Source: Uloborus plumipes (Eukaryota > Arthropoda > Arachnida > Araneae > Uloboridae). From it: 64,000 nt of DNA. A program made the position numbers and the translations under genes. Below, piece after piece: positions 12,230 through 24,695 of the stretch. Below the pieces are notes generated by a model that saw nothing but the letters and a program-made list of their open reading frames with translations, did no database searches and was not told the origin of the DNA. The stretch is taken from assembly GCA_038373865.1 (NCBI GenBank), contig JAXGGA010001100.1, forward strand, positions 62,001 through 126,000, read 5' to 3'. Within the stretch, counting starts at the first letter, position 1. Every line of letters starts with the position of its first letter.

Positions 12230-13500
12230 CCGTAAAATGGGGTGTATAGGAACAGCGGGGTCAATCGGAACAAAACTTCCAGACCATACAAAGAAATTCT
12301 TCATAAATATACTATTGGGTATTTTTCGCCATTACTTTTTTTTTTAGAAAGGTAAGATCATAGGAAGTAGGAAAAAATTACTTTTGTCAATCTGGGAATG
12401 CTACTGGCTTCTAAGAAGGGCTGTACGTGGAATGCTAGAAAACATCACATTTTTATAGACTGCAAAACTTCATATGCAGGAACAAACCTTCTTATATTTT
12501 AAACCTAAGAGTGGTATGTTTCAATTATACATGTATCTGAACAACAGAATACCACATTGGAATTTACATTTTTTATAAATTGTGTCCTAAAAATAAAGAA
12601 TTCTGAAAAATGCCATAGGAAAAAAAATTGCGGGGTGAATCGGAATACTTTGTTCTGTTGTTGTAATTCAAACTTATTCGAAGGAAACTGTTTGAAAAAT
12701 CAAGATTCTAACCCCAATTCCTCTAATCAAGACAAGGACAAGGATTTATTACTGTTTATCCCTTCTCGTGAGCAACTAGATCTTAGAATGACAAAAAGTT
12801 TCAAATTTCATAAGATTTTTTCTCCGGGAGACTTCTTTTTATTTAAAATACAAGGGGGAAAGTCATATAGACATTATATAGCAAAAGGTTAGCACACAGA
12901 CAGTGATGAATAAGCGAAAAAATCTTTCAGGACAATCCCCGAAACCCAGAGATTTTAAGAAACTAAAGAAAAGGCAGAGATCATCCCAGAAGATGCTATG
13001 AAAAAACTTAAGCCAAGTCACAATTGCTAGTTTTAATGACAAGTACATATTTGTGGACGACATGAGTGACTTCCATTCGTGTTAAATCTTTGTATTTTAA
13101 TTCAAAAGCATTTCTTAAAATTACTTTTCATTTTTCATAAGTTCAAAATTATTTTGATTTTTGACAAATTATAAACCTTTACTGGTATTGAAATTATACT
13201 TTTATTTGACAGTAATTATCTGTTCTTGTTCTCCCCCATCAACATTACTCATGTTTGTGAGACCTATTACAGGTTTCATGGAAAAAAATAAAAATTTTAA
13301 CATGTGTTCCGATTGACCCCTATCAGCGGGGTGATTCGGAACACCCATAATTTCCTATATATTTTAATAATAACTGTTCAAAATGTTTTGTCTTTGCTTG
13401 GAATATCAAAAGTAAAGCAAGACCGAAGTTACTACCCAGAAAATCAAATTGAAAAAAAATCTTTTAACTGCTTTTTTTAGAATCAAAGCTGAAAAGTTTC
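12230..13500 (+). mobile_element. Pogo-like 1.3-kb non-autonomous element, copy 1
   Basis: Starts CCGTAAAATGGGGTGTATAG after TA. It is collinear with copies at 17746-19036 and 54026-55315. The right end is disrupted at about 13500. Internal copies of the end motif GCGGGGTCAATCGGAAC occur near the start and of GGGGTGATTCGGAACACCC at about 13328. It carries a partial coding tail (next entry) but no DDE transposase core, so it probably moved with help from a related transposase (inference). Confidence 0.9.
12557..12892 (+). pseudogene. Degenerate coding remnant inside pogo-like element
   Basis: An open frame of 111 codons. The second half reads FIPSREQLDLRM, then SPGDFFLFKI and a Lys-Ser-Tyr-Arg stretch. 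Copies 2 and 3 carry the same segment with shifts and stops (17920-18400 and 54669-54953). The GDFFLFK...Y wording resembles the C-terminal tail that follows some pogo/Tigger-type transposases, recalled by pattern only. Part of the frame is translated end-motif DNA (GVNRNT), so the methionine given by the frame is unlikely to be a real start. Confidence 0.4.
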
Positions 13501-13551
13501 CGATTAGAGCTCTTGTGCTTGAGAGTGTTTACTTTCGTATCTTGCCGAGTA

Positions 13552-13701
13552 CCGTAAAATGGGGTGAATCGGAACACTTTTCAGCTTTGATTCTAAAAAA
13601 AGCAGTTAAAAGATTTTTTTTCAATTTGATTTTCTGGGTAGTAACTTCGGTCTTGCTTTACTTTTGATATTCCAAGCAAAGACAAAACATTTTGAACAGT
13701 T
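13552..13701 (-). mobile_element. Inverted end fragment of the pogo-like element
   Basis: Starts CCGTAAAATGGGGTGAATCG after TA and is the exact complement of 13373-13499 over about 127 bp, ending at GAACAGTT. The arms match without differences by eye, although family copies at 18890 and 54060 differ from them. That points to a recent inverted duplication of the element end with a 50-70 bp loop. Confidence 0.88.
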
Positions 13702-13870
13702 TTGAGACCACGTGACATTCCCTCGTCTCGCTCTCGCCAAGCCTCCTCTCGCCCTCTCGGACCTCGCCATGTCTCGGTTCGTTGTCGGTCTCTTGGGCAC
13801 GAGGCAAAGGAGACCCCCCGCGTAGGTTGCTCCACTCGCGGCCAAAGAGGGACAGCGTGTCAGCCATTTT
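13702..13870 (-). other. CpG-rich island, candidate promoter or first exon
   Basis: A sharp G+C- and CpG-rich block in A+T-rich surroundings, with CTCGCC/CTCTCG repeats and a CACGTG E-box at 13709. On minus, AACAAAATGGCTG at about 13861-13873 is a good eukaryotic start context and opens 69 codons, rich in Arg and Glu. Several other frames are also open, as expected for such composition. No known protein is recognised. It may equally be a G+C-rich repeat. Confidence 0.35.
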
Positions 13871-15639
13871 GTTTCACCCTTTATTCAGAATCAATATCAT
13901 GATTGTTGATTGTAAATGATAGTCATATTTAATGTAGAAAATGCAATCAAAAGCAATGACATCCCCCCCTCCCTTTAAATTATTTATGCTAAAAACAGTT
14001 CAAGTCGTTTTGTATCGAAACAAAATGCAATACTTCAAGTATCTATTGCTATTATATATTTTTTCAAATTATTAATAATCTTAAGTCTAAAAATACAAAA
14101 TAAATATTACTTCATAAATGTGTAAAAAAATTTTCAAATTATATAGAGCTTTTTACAGCAAAAAAAAAAGGGTTTCGGCTGTAAAATAGGTCAATAAAGG
14201 TTCTTAAAGATGCGTTTAAGTAGTTAAAATTTTATACATTTAATACAAGAGTATTGACACTTTTTTAGCAAAATTTTAGGTTATATTTATAATGCAAGAT
14301 CCACCCTTAAGACATTTTATAGCACATTACTCAAAAATGAAAATGCTCATTTTAAATAAATAAATAAATAAAATAAAAACATAAATATTCTTTTTTTTTC
14401 CAAACATCAAAGAATATGTATGTTCTGAAGAAGGAACAAAAAAAAAAGAGGGGGAAGTAAAATTCTATAAACCTGATAACTTATCGTTTGCACTTTTAGT
14501 TGGCTAAAACTGTCTTTAATTTTGATGATATTTGACATTCAAAAACTATTTGATTGAAAAAAAGTCAAAAGTAAACGAATAAAAAGTGTGATCTAGAAAA
14601 TATCTCACATCAATTTTGAAGAATTATATAACAAACAAAAAATTTCTTTTACACTACAATACGGAAAGTAAATAAATACAAAAAGAGAATTTAAGCAGCT
14701 TTTTCTCAGATAAATTTTGTTTTCAGAACTACTTTCCAAATTTGGAGTGAACATAAGATCGACTACAGAGGAGCATACACTATAGATTTAAAGGGATATG
14801 TTTTGTATACATGGTTAAGTTGGGATCTGCTGATTTCAAACTTTAGTTTAAACTCTTAACAAAAAAAAATGATACTAAATAATTGTTTTAAATTGCTAAA
14901 ATAATGTTATGTTAACCGACATGAAAATATTTTCACACACATATATTTCTTGTTTCAAAATTGACAAAATAATGGCTATAAGAAGATCCAGCGATTATAA
15001 AAAGTTTGGAAATTTTGCAAACAACTTTTGATTTAGACGTTAAACATAATTTTGATCCAGAAATTAATGTTCATTTATTCCACTCAAGCAAGGTTCGAAA
15101 TATTGCCGCGATCGACTTAATATAGGCTTCAGTTCGACCGGTCTATAGCGATCGACGAGTTGCCTACCACTGGTTTATCCTCTATGTCCGAAATCCAATA
15201 AGAATCAAGTCGTTGCTGCCCACAGTTTTTCCTGTATCGATTGTGCTAAGAGCCAGTTGTACACCAACCTTTCTGCTGTTTTGGAGAGCTTAAAAACGCA
15301 ATTACTTACAGGACTTGGTTTAGATGTTATTGTCTGCCAAGTAAAATAAAAACATCATCCCTTCCAACGCACTTCAAAATTTAGTTTGATTTCATTTCAT
15401 AAATTTTTAAGCAATGACGAGTATAAATAACAAAGACAAAGATTAAATTGAAATTTTTTTAAAAACCCGACCCTGATTGCTGACCTCATAACCAAACGAA
15501 CTTCATTAGTTAGAAAGCATTTCAAAATTCAATTTACTTTATTGTTTACTTTAAAAATCCTTATACTAAAATCAATCACAAGTATTTTAATTGTTAACAA
15601 GTAGAAACTAGCAACAGATAAACAACTTAAATTATTGAG
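13871..15639. other. A+T-rich intergenic DNA
   Basis: No gene, repeat pair or inverted repeat was recognised. A moderately G+C-rich patch at 15100-15320 has GCGATCGACTT and GCGATCGACGAG as short repeated words but no long frame. Confidence 0.4.
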
Positions 15640-16045
15640 CTTACTTTCCTGGTCGGCCAACAGCATCGGTTTCCAATCGCGTGAATAAAAGGTTTAGCCG
15701 CATTTTCTAAAACACATTTTCGAGTTCTATAAAACGTGGAAGTTCCACACACATCAGACGTAGGGTTCCTTTTTTCGCGTTTATTTTGGCGCTATTGTTT
15801 TACGTTTCCAAGTATGTTTTTACTTCAAAAATCGCGAAAAATGTTTTAAAGCTTTTTAATTAATATCTTTGTTAATCCATGTCATCCGAGGATGCAACCC
15901 AGCTAAGAACAATTTCAACTCTCTTTTCAAACAAAAAAAATTCAAAATCGATCGACCCGTTTCGGTGCTAGAGTGCCACAGACAAATACAGACGCACAGA
16001 CACGTCTAACTTATAATCTATTTCCTTGCTGCGTCGGGGCTAAAA
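15640..16045 (+). repeat. Probable 3' remnant of a retroelement-like repeat
   Basis: Ends in CACAGACAAATACAGACGCA, then ACACGTCTAACTTATAAT and GCGTCGGGGCTAAAAA. This tail style (CAGA-rich run, short unique box, A-rich end) is common in dispersed arthropod repeats. No second copy exists in this window, so the class cannot be fixed. Confidence 0.35.
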
Positions 16046-16357
16046 AATTATCACCATCTACGTACTGTTCACATGTTGACCAAAGTTTTTAGTTTCTCTT
16101 TAGTTACTTCATAAACTTGTACTCTATATAGGCGTCCGTGTAATCAATATTTAAACAATGGCTTCATTAGCTTCATGTGTTTGACATTAGTGTTGGTATT
16201 GCTGTAGGCAATGTGAGAGGGCCGGCATGAAATTCAATCCCAGAGTCAAATTAATAGAGTATTATGTTGCAATTGGACTGAAATATGTAGTAAATTAAAC
16301 TTCATGGTAACGTTCAAAGGCAATTTTAACCATATTGATTGCGTTTCGCATTATACA

Positions 16358-16480
16358 GGGGCCTTTCAATTGAATCAGTCACTCTAGTGGATCAAATCGC
16401 CAAAAAACAGAACAAATACCAGCTTTATTGAATTCGTGGCTTTTTGAATTAGCCGCTTTATTGAATCGAAACTGTTTAAA
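16358..16480 (-). repeat. Dispersed MITE-like repeat with AATTCAATAAAGCGGCT wording
   Basis: Its complement aligns with 23323-23475 through GATTCAATAAAGCGGCTAAT and TTCTGTTTTTTGGC. Inner words (TTGAATC, CGGCTTTATTGAA) recur in both directions, giving short hairpins. Confidence 0.6.
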
Positions 16481-17745
16481 ACAAACATGTTTCACATAAG
16501 CGACGTCCATTGTATTGTTAATGACTACCCTTTCAAAGTTCGTATACAGTAAGATAAATAGATCTTTTTTTTTTCTTAATTTGTTATTCAATAAATCTGG
16601 GTCGTAATGTGTCTTCCTACATGTCAAAAAAGCATAAGTGTTTAAACATTTTCTTAAATAACATCAAAGTGGTTCAAAGTATTTGCAAAGTAAATTCAAA
16701 TATCAAATCAGGAATTCACGGTAACCATTATTTCATTTGAAGAATGGTCTTTTTTCCCCACACTGGATAAACATAGTTTATAGAATGCCTTCATTGGAAA
16801 CGTAAAAACGTATCAAATATTGCTTCTAAAGTTGCATAGAGTTTAAAAGCTGAAATTTACATTTTTCAGTGCTAAAAATTATAATGCAAGTGTTTTTGTA
16901 ACTTAAAACCACATAGACAAAAAGAATAATAACTCCAAGTCACAAGAGAAAGTGCAGTCTAAAAACGGATTAGGTTTTTTTTTTTTTACTTTCTTCTTTT
17001 CAAACATTGCTATAAATTGCGCATAGAACCTTAATTTAAACCAGTACTTATTTCCTTGACATGTCAAATTAAATGGAACTTGATGCGACAGAAGAATACC
17101 TTTTAATTTCGCTCAACTGAATAGTTACTAGAAAGCTGATGAAGTATGCATTTTCATTTTAGATTTTCATTAATCAGTTTGGTGTAGATAAAAATCATCT
17201 AAACGACCTAAAAAAATAATAATTTCGGGCCCATCAAAGTCTATAAATCTTATCAAAGTAGACCATAAACTAAATGTCGAAGTCATAATCGTCATTGTAT
17301 GCCAAGGGGTATAAGCTTAACAATCAATCTTTTAAAGACTACACAGCAAATAAAACTATGTTGCACTGGCAACATGTTTTTTTTTCTCCTAAAGACACCT
17401 TTGGTTTCAGAGCAATTTATGGTTTCAGTCAATATTTTATCGGGATCTACAGATAAAGAATTGTTATCAATTGAATTAAATGAGGAGTAGTTTCTCTGAA
17501 TGTAATTGATGGACTTATTCTGTGAAAATATTCTAACAGCTTAAAAGAAAACTAGGTATTTATTTTGCGTAGCAAAACAGAATTTTGTATTGTAAACTAG
17601 TGTTTGCTTTAGTTTAGTTTTCTAACACTTTGTGGAATTGGAAAAAAAAAACATTACTCTGCACGCGTTTCTCTAAAACAATATGTTGATTTAAAACTTA
17701 AAAAACCTTAAAATATTTTCCTACGCATTACCTTTACAAATGCTA
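16481..17745. other. Intergenic, nothing recognised
   Basis: A+T-rich. A 63-codon open frame at 17299-17490 shows no motif. No repeat partner was noticed. Confidence 0.4.
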
Positions 17746-19036
17746 CCGTAAAATGGGGTGTATAGGAACAGCGGGGTCAATCGGAACAAAACTTCCCGAC
17801 CGTACAAAGAAATTCTTCATAAATATACTATTGAGTATTTTTCGCCATGAATTTTTTTTTTAGAAAGGTAAGATCATAGGAAGTAGGAAAAAATTACTTT
17901 TGTCAATCTGGCAACGCTAATGGCTTCTAAAGAGGGCTGCACGTTGAATGCTAGAAAACATCACATTTTCATAGACTGCAAAACTTCATATGCAAGAACA
18001 AACCTTCTTATATTTAAAAACTATGAGTGGTATGTTTCAATTATACATGTATCTGAACAACAGAATACCACATTAGAATTTACATTTTTTATAAATTGTG
18101 TCATAAAAGTGAAGAATTCTGAAAAATGCCATAGGAAAAAAATTTGCGGGGTGAATCGGAACACTTAGTTCTGTTGTTCCAATTCAAACTTATTTGAAGG
18201 AAACTGCTTGAAAAATCAAGATTCTAACCCTAATTCTTCTAATCAAGACAAGGACAAGGATTTATTACTGTTTATCCCTTCTCGTGAGCAACTAGATCTT
18301 AGAATGACAAAAGTTGCAGATTTCAAAAGATTTTTTCTCCAGGAGACTTCTTTTTACTTAAAATAAAAGGGGGAAAGTCACATAGACTTTATGTAGTAAA
18401 CGTCCAGCACACAGACAGTGATGAATAAGCGAAAAAATCTTTCAGGACAATCCCCGAAACCCAGAAATTTCAAAAAACTAAAGAAAAGGTAGAGTTCATC
18501 CCAGGAGATGTTATGAAAAAACTTAAGCCAAGTCACAATTGCAAGTTTTAAGGACAAGTACATATTTGTGGACGATATGAGTGACTTCCATTCATGTTAA
18601 ATCTTTGTATTTCAATTCAAAAGTATTTCTTAAAATTACTTTTCATTTTTCATAAGTTCAAAATTATTTTGAATTTTCACAAATTATAAACGTTTACTGG
18701 TACTGAAATTATACATTTATTTGACAGTAATTATCTGTTCTTATTCTCCCCCATCAATATAACTCATGTTTGTGAGACCTATTACAGATTAAATTGAAAA
18801 AAATAAAAATTTTAACAAGTGTTCCGATTGACCCCTATCAGCGGGGTGATTCGGAACACCCATAATTTGCTATATATTTTAATAGTAATTGTTCAAAATC
18901 TTTTGTCTTTGCTTGGAATATCAAAAGTAAAGCAAGACCGAAGTTTTTATCCAAAAAATAAAATTAAAAAAAAATCTTTTAACTGCTTTTTTTACAATCA
19001 AAGCTGAAAAGTGTTCCGATTAACCCCATTTTACGG
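17746..19036 (+). mobile_element. Pogo-like 1.3-kb non-autonomous element, copy 2 (intact ends)
   Basis: 1291 bp, bounded by TA at 17744-17745 and 19037-19038. Ends are CCGTAAAATGGGG and CCCCATTTTACGG. The motif GGGGTGAATCGGAACAC or close variants occurs near both ends, at about 18150 and at about 18843. The coding remnant has a stop and frame changes relative to copy 1. Its length is within one base of copy 3, so the family is homogeneous. Confidence 0.93.
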
Positions 19037-19039
19037 TAT

Positions 19040-19679
19040 ATATTATAGAGTGTTTTTAAAAAATCAAACCAAAACAATGCTGAAAACGAAATGACTTGCT
19101 CTAAATACTTGAAGTTCAATATTTAAAAAAAAATTGTTTTTTAACATCATATTAAATTTTTCGATATCATGCTTGTGTGGAGCTCATATAATTGAATCTG
19201 TTGATATTTTTACGAGCTTTCTTTTAAAAGATATAGTACATTTAGATTTTATTCTTCACTTCACTTACTTGATGAAATTGGTTTCTTGTTGGTTTTTATT
19301 TCTGCGAAGTAAAGATCCTGCTTGGCCTATTTGCTAAAGTTCTGCTGAGTACTTAAAGAATTGTTGCTTGAAACTTGAAACTAAACAAGAAAGCAAATCC
19401 GTAATGAAAACTTATTTTATATTTATCTCTTTAGTAGCGTTTTGTTAGAAAAAAACATAAATTTTCTCCCTGGACTTTAACTTTTTGTACAAAAGAAGCA
19501 TTCTAATTTACTTTATACATGTAGCTGGCTTAGAAGCGTAACTAGCGACACCATAATAGTATGATAAATTCAGTAACAAAAAAGCATGAAAATGTGTTTT
19601 CATTTACAGTTAAGAATTAAAACAACAGTTAATTTTAGAATTATAAAATTTACTTTAAAAACACAAAAGAAACAAACAG
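19040..19679. other. Intergenic, nothing recognised
   Basis: A+T-rich, no gene or repeat recognised. A 67-codon frame at 19134-19337 has no motif. Confidence 0.4.
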
Positions 19680-20275
19680 CTTGGTGTCAGAAATTGCTCT
19701 CCCATTAATTTAAACCCTATTTTTTTTCGAAATTCACTCCCAACTGCTCTAACAAGACAAAACTATCTCTATATTGTACTTTTGAGGAATTACAGATTAT
19801 ATAAATCGGACATAAATAAGAAAATAAGATATAGATCTTAAAAGGAAAATTTCAAAATATACAAAAAGAGAAGACTCCAGAATCAAGAAGGAATTCACAA
19901 CCGCAAATGTTATATCCCAAAGTGCTTGGTTTCAAAAATAGCTCTGCCATTAATTTAAACCCTAATTTTTCCGAAATAAACTCGTAACTGCTAACAAGAT
20001 GAAATTATCTCTATATTGTACCTTTGAGGAATTACCGAATATATAAATGGGATATCAATAAGAAAATAAAAGATAGATATAAATAAGAGAATTTCAAAAC
20101 GTACAAAAAGGAAAAGATTCCAGAATCAAAAGGTAATTCACAACCGTCAATGTTGTATCCCAAAGTGCTTGGTATCAGAAATAGCTCTCCCATTAATTTA
20201 AACCCTAATTTATCCGCGAAATCCCCGCGTAACTGCTAACAAGACGAAACTATCTCTATATTGTTCCTTTGAGGA
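19680..20275. repeat. Tandem array, period about 244 bp
   Basis: CTTGGT begins units at 19680, 19925 and 20168. Shared wording includes AGCTCTCCCATTAATTTAAA and CTATCTCTATATTGTACTTT. The third unit is cut at about 20275, where the coding-like dispersed repeat begins. Confidence 0.9.
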
Positions 20276-20525
20276 ATCAGACTAAAACCATCACTTTCCT
20301 CGACACAATATGCGGGGAATTTCCAAAGTTCTGTAGCCTCGGGTCTACCGAGAATCTGAATCCGAACATTAATTGATTTCGTTTGCTTCAAATGGAGTCC
20401 GATGAAGACGGTTCAATTGACAAAAGGGAATCCAGATGACTTGTCAGCATACTTTTGTAAGGTCGGGTGTAGCCAAACTCTAAAGTAGACCTCCCCTAAT
20501 GGATCTAAATTTGGAATATTTGATC
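20275..20525 (-). pseudogene. Dispersed coding-like repeat (copy 2), product unknown
   Basis: Second copy of the segment at 3400-3655. On minus it reads LLSIEPSSSDSI, a stop, then QLMFGFRFSVDPRLQNFGNS, closely matching copy 1. Preservation of the reading between two diverged copies suggests past selection on a protein. Family not recognised. It directly abuts the 244-bp tandem array. Confidence 0.45.
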
Positions 20526-20529
20526 TGGT

Positions 20530-22584
20530 ATCCACGGAAATGGAAATTTATTGATGTAGTTGAAATTAATATGTTACTCTTACTAAGAATGTGGCTTTAT
20601 AAGTATAGATTTATCAACTATAAAAGTGTATATTTCGTATAAATTGCGCTAAACTTATTTATAATACTTCAGCTCAAGTTTTCTAAACCCCGTATAACGA
20701 GAGCTAGCCGATTAAAGTAAAATAACTTTCCCACTCTCCGCACTTTTCCCCTGATGGTTGTCATAGTTACGGTGCTTTGGACTTTTCTCCCACTTAGCTT
20801 TTGGTTAAATGCAAACGGTTAAAATTGCTTTGTGCATAAACTATTATTCTATTAAAAAATCAATGTTAATAGAGCACAACTTTTTCTAAGAAATTCTTGC
20901 TGTATTTAATGTATGACTAGATTTATTAGTAAACGTTGAGAAATAGCTGACACTCAGGATATACATAAAAGCGTAAGCCTAATTCGATAAACATAAAAGA
21001 AATGCCTCAACAGCAGTGCATAAAAAAAAGAGTGGAGCTGTTTTCTTTCGTACGGTTTCCATGGAGACAACGCAAAATTTCTAAACTTGATAAGCCTATT
21101 TTAAAGTAACCGAGTCTAATATTTGGGATAAAACCTTTTGTAGATCTTAAAACTTAAAATACATGCCTGTTTTCTTCAGATTCGTCTAAATAAAGACACT
21201 TCTTTAAACTAACAGAAACTGGGTTTTCGTAACTCAAGCAATTTGTTACCTAAGGTCTGTTAGTAGCAAATGGTATAGTCTGTGGGAAAAAGATTTGGGT
21301 ACCACTCTTAGGATTGGCAGTATTTGTGAAAACTATGGATTATGGAAGGGGATTTTACCTCAACATCTTTTGTTTCGCTGCATCACTGCTACCTTGTGAA
21401 TATACTTGGAGATGGCTGATGAAATAATTCCGTGTTCATTAACAATCATGGAATTCGATACTGGGGTATTAAGTGTGAAAGCAATGTACTGTACCGCCTA
21501 TTTCCCCCAGGCGAGATGAAATTCTCATAATTTATTCGCTTTCCAAACTAATTGTTCTTCTTTCTTGCCTGAATTGTTAAAATACTCCACTAACTATGCG
21601 GGCTATTTACTTTCCTGATCTCATACGATGACTTATCATGATTAGGAGGTACAAGATGATTTCAGACTTTCCGACGTTTAAAATTTTGAACTTTAAAAAA
21701 TATAATGTACAATTTCGTATAATAACTACGCTAGATAACGCACATTTGCCTTTTGCGAAATTCTCTCGTTTGTATAAACTTAAAATTTCTTGATTAAAAT
21801 TAATTGAAATCACAAAGAAAGAGAGCAAATATTAATGAAACCTAACAGTAAATGCTTAAAATATTTGAAAAACCTGTGTTACTCACTGAAAAAAATATTT
21901 CCATTTCGATATGTCAGGACTCTGATTTACATCTATATCAATTAATTTAGCCATGCTAAGGCTGAAAATTGCTGTAGTTGCATTTGTCTTTGCTAAATTA
22001 AATCCTATATCTTGATAATGTTTCTAATTAATGTTACATTTACTTTTCTACAGTATATTCAGCCTTCTTAATTCGACAAATATTTTATGGAGCAGGAAAA
22101 AAGTCTTCGTAAAATCGGAGAACTTTGAAGAATTCACTGAAGCATTTTAAAAAACAAATAATTCTTCCATTTTTATAACAATGAAACCATTTTGGTGAAG
22201 AGAATAAAATTGTTGAATTATTTTATCTATATTCCTTACGTTTTTAAGAGGTTTTTTTTCTTTTTTTAGAAATCCTTTCAAGAAATACTTGGAAATGAAT
22301 AACCTGAATCCATCATATGCGGGAGATATATTGCTGTGATTTTTTTCAAAAAACAAAAATGCACATTTATTTTGTATATTTTGGAAAGAAATGAAGCACG
22401 CCATTGCTGAAAAAAGGCACTGTTATGTTTCTGAGCGCTTTTATTTTGCATTGAGAAAAAATCTTTTGTCTATTCCTTTAAAATGTTTATTTAATACAGT
22501 TTAAACCTTCTTAATTCGAACGCGCTTAAAGCAAATAGCAGCTAAGACAAACTACTTTTCCGACCTCTGTCCTATTGTTTGCTG
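20530..22584. other. Intergenic stretch containing one short dispersed repeat
   Basis: Only the repeat at 20965-21115 (next entry) has a partner elsewhere. Otherwise A+T-rich, with open frames under 90 codons and no motif. Confidence 0.45.
20965..21115 (+). repeat. Short dispersed repeat shared with 41990-42105
   Basis: Common wording: ATTCGATAAACATAAAAGAA against ACTCAATAAACCTAAAATGA, then CCATGGAGACAACGCAAA and CTATTTTAAAGTAA, in the same orientation. Confidence 0.6.
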
Positions 22585-22776
22585 CACTGCAAAAAATGAA
22601 CTGTTGTTTTTAAAGTATAATACAGCAAAGGTTTCAGTTTAATACTGTAAAATGCACCGTAATACACTAAAATTAGCCATTTTAAAATTTACTGTTGTAA
22701 ATTTAGCAATTTTTACAGTTTATGACTATAAAATTAGCTGTGTTACACTGTAAAAACAACGTTCATTTTTACAGTG
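22585..22776 (+). mobile_element. CACTG modular MITE, copy 4 (single module)
   Basis: The shortest copy, 192 bp, CACTGCAAAAAATGAAC to TTTTTACAGTG. Flanked by TG on both sides, a 2-bp duplication. Contains one marker (CAGCAAAGGTTTCAG). Confidence 0.9.
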
Positions 22777-22800
22777 TGTTTATTGCTGTTCGGTTTAGAC

Positions 22801-23064
22801 CAGGAACGGATGCAAGGGAGGGGCGAGCTCCCTCCTTTAGGTAACTTCTCACCCGTAATTTTTCGACATTGAAGTTCTAAAAATGCAACTTTATACGAGT
22901 TTTAATGAAGTTGGGGGAAGACGGTTTAGGCTGTCCCCCGGAATTGCTTTGGAATTGAAGTCCGAATCATGTGTGATCAATATTTGTAAACCAGTATACG
23001 TAGTAAAAAATAAGTACGAAAAATCATTTGCCCCTCCTCTAAAAGATTTCTGGATCTGCCCGTG
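22801..23064 (+). mobile_element. Dispersed TIR-like element, CAGGAACGGATGCAAG family (copy 1)
   Basis: Left end CAGGAACGGATGCAAG and right end CTGGATCTGCCCGTG form an imperfect inverted pair. A homologous copy lies on minus at 60425-60690. A 60-codon frame (22883-23065) covers it, and the other copy shows a partly similar reading in another frame state. An 8-bp target duplication was looked for and not found. Confidence 0.6.
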
Positions 23065-23322
23065 ATTAAGATAAACTGGTTTTATAGGTCCCTTGGAGTT
23101 TATGTTGAAGAACGTTGACTGTACTTTTCAGGCATGGAAACTGTTGACCTTTGATCTAATAGTTCTTAAACGGGGTGTAATCTTTGGGTGTAAATAAATT
23201 ATCGTTTTTCTTGCATATCAGTAGCTAGTCACTGTGGCTACGAGGGTTACCCCTCCCCCTCCGAGGTTTTGGTTTTAACATATATGTCCAATCCTAATGG
23301 TGTAGTTTTACTGATTTAAATA

Positions 23323-23475
23323 CAGCGGTCGCCGCTTATATGAATCACGGTTTTTCGAAACAGTTTTGACTCAATAAATCGGCTAGTTCAATGAAGCTAG
23401 ATTTAATTCTGTTTTTGACAATTGATTCAATAAAGCGGCTGTTTCAAGTAACCACTGATTTAAATAACCCGGTAG
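23323..23475 (+). repeat. Dispersed MITE-like repeat, CAGCGGTCGCCGCTT start
   Basis: Opposite-strand partner of 16358-16480. The start CAGCGGTCGCCGCTTATATG is in the style of pogo/Tigger ends. The right end is not resolved. Confidence 0.55.
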
Positions 23476-23547
23476 TTTATCCACAATTATGGTCCTTTCC
23501 CCCTCTCTGGCTCAGAAAGTAAATTCTGGCTGCTCATGTGTTACATA

Positions 23548-23861
23548 CACTATAAAAAACAGGTGTGTTTACTGTATAATACAGCTAATTTTATAGCAAC
23601 AAAAATTTAAAAAAATTTATTTTACAGTAATAAACTCTAAAATTGCTAATTTTATAATTTTTTACTGTGGATTTTAGTTTTAAACTGGAATCTCTGCTGC
23701 CAGTATTATACTGTTGTTTTTACAGTATAGTACAGCTAATTTTGTGGCACTAACTGTAAAATTGCTAAATTTACAGCTTATTACCGTGCATTTTACTGTT
23801 TTAAAATGGACCCTCTGCTGTCAGTATTATACTGCAAAACAACACTTTATTTTTTGCAGTG
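23548..23861 (-). mobile_element. CACTG modular MITE, copy 5
   Basis: CACTATAAAAAACAGG to TTTTTTGCAGTG, TA on the left, TT on the right. Two reverse-oriented markers (CTCTGCTGCCAGTATTATAC and CTCTGCTGTCAGTATTATAC). Confidence 0.88.
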
Positions 23862-24208
23862 TTCAAGTACATAAATTTTTCTATCTACAGTGCAGAAACT
23901 TTCATTTCCCTCCGCCCCCCACTCTTATCTCACCTTTGCTACTCGTCAAACAAGATTGAAAAAAAATGTAGTCTTAGAATTTCTTAGCTTTCCAAACTAA
24001 AGACTCAAACGAAAAAGTAAGTTACCAAAACAAAAAAGAAGCACTGTGACTAAAATATGTGCAAGCGAAATGGGAATTTTAAATCAATACCCCAAATGCT
24101 GAAGTGGAGACAAAGATTCACAAAATATCTGGAGGGTAAAATATAGGTAAACAAGCTTTGATTTATTCCAGCACAAACGTTGTTTTTCAGCAGATCTTCA
24201 ACTATATA

Positions 24209-24405
24209 CACTGTAAGAAATGAATGATGTTTTTACAGTATAATACAGTTAATGTTATAGTAATAAACTGTAAAAATTGGTAATTTTACAGTAATAAACT
24301 GTAAAGTTCTACTTTTACAGCTTATTACTGTGCATTTTACAGTTTTAATTTGGAACCTCGGATGCCAGTATTATACTGTAAAAAAACAGTTTAGTTTTTG
24401 CAGTG
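24209..24405 (-). mobile_element. CACTG modular MITE, copy 6 (single module)
   Basis: 197 bp, CACTGTAAGAAATGAATG to TTTTTGCAGTG, TA on both sides. One marker (CCTCGGATGCCAGTATTATA). Confidence 0.92.
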
Positions 24406-24695
24406 TAACCATTTATATTAAATTAAACCTCTTCAAAAACTTTGTGAAGACTTTGTAACACTGGCACTGGATTTGAATATTTAAAATCAGAATTTTCGCG
24501 TATTATTGATGTAAAGCTAAAAAAAAGAAAATCATCTGAGTGAAAAAAACTTCTTGGTGTGCTGTGCGCTTCCGGACTTATTGGCCGTGGTCGAAATGGA
24601 AAATCCTGACGTTTCGTCAAGCACTGCGGCTGACATCATCAGTGGTTAAATTTGGTGTGACTGATACGCTGGCTTCGGCCGCTCTGGTATTTTAA

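Noticed and set aside
13593..13902. Four overlapping frames on both strands in the CpG block
   Set aside because: High G+C lowers stop frequency in every frame; only the one with a good start context was kept, as a weak candidate.
22793..23072. hAT assignment for the 22801-23064 element
   Set aside because: The 8 bp on each side (GTTTAGAC and ATTAAGAT) do not match.
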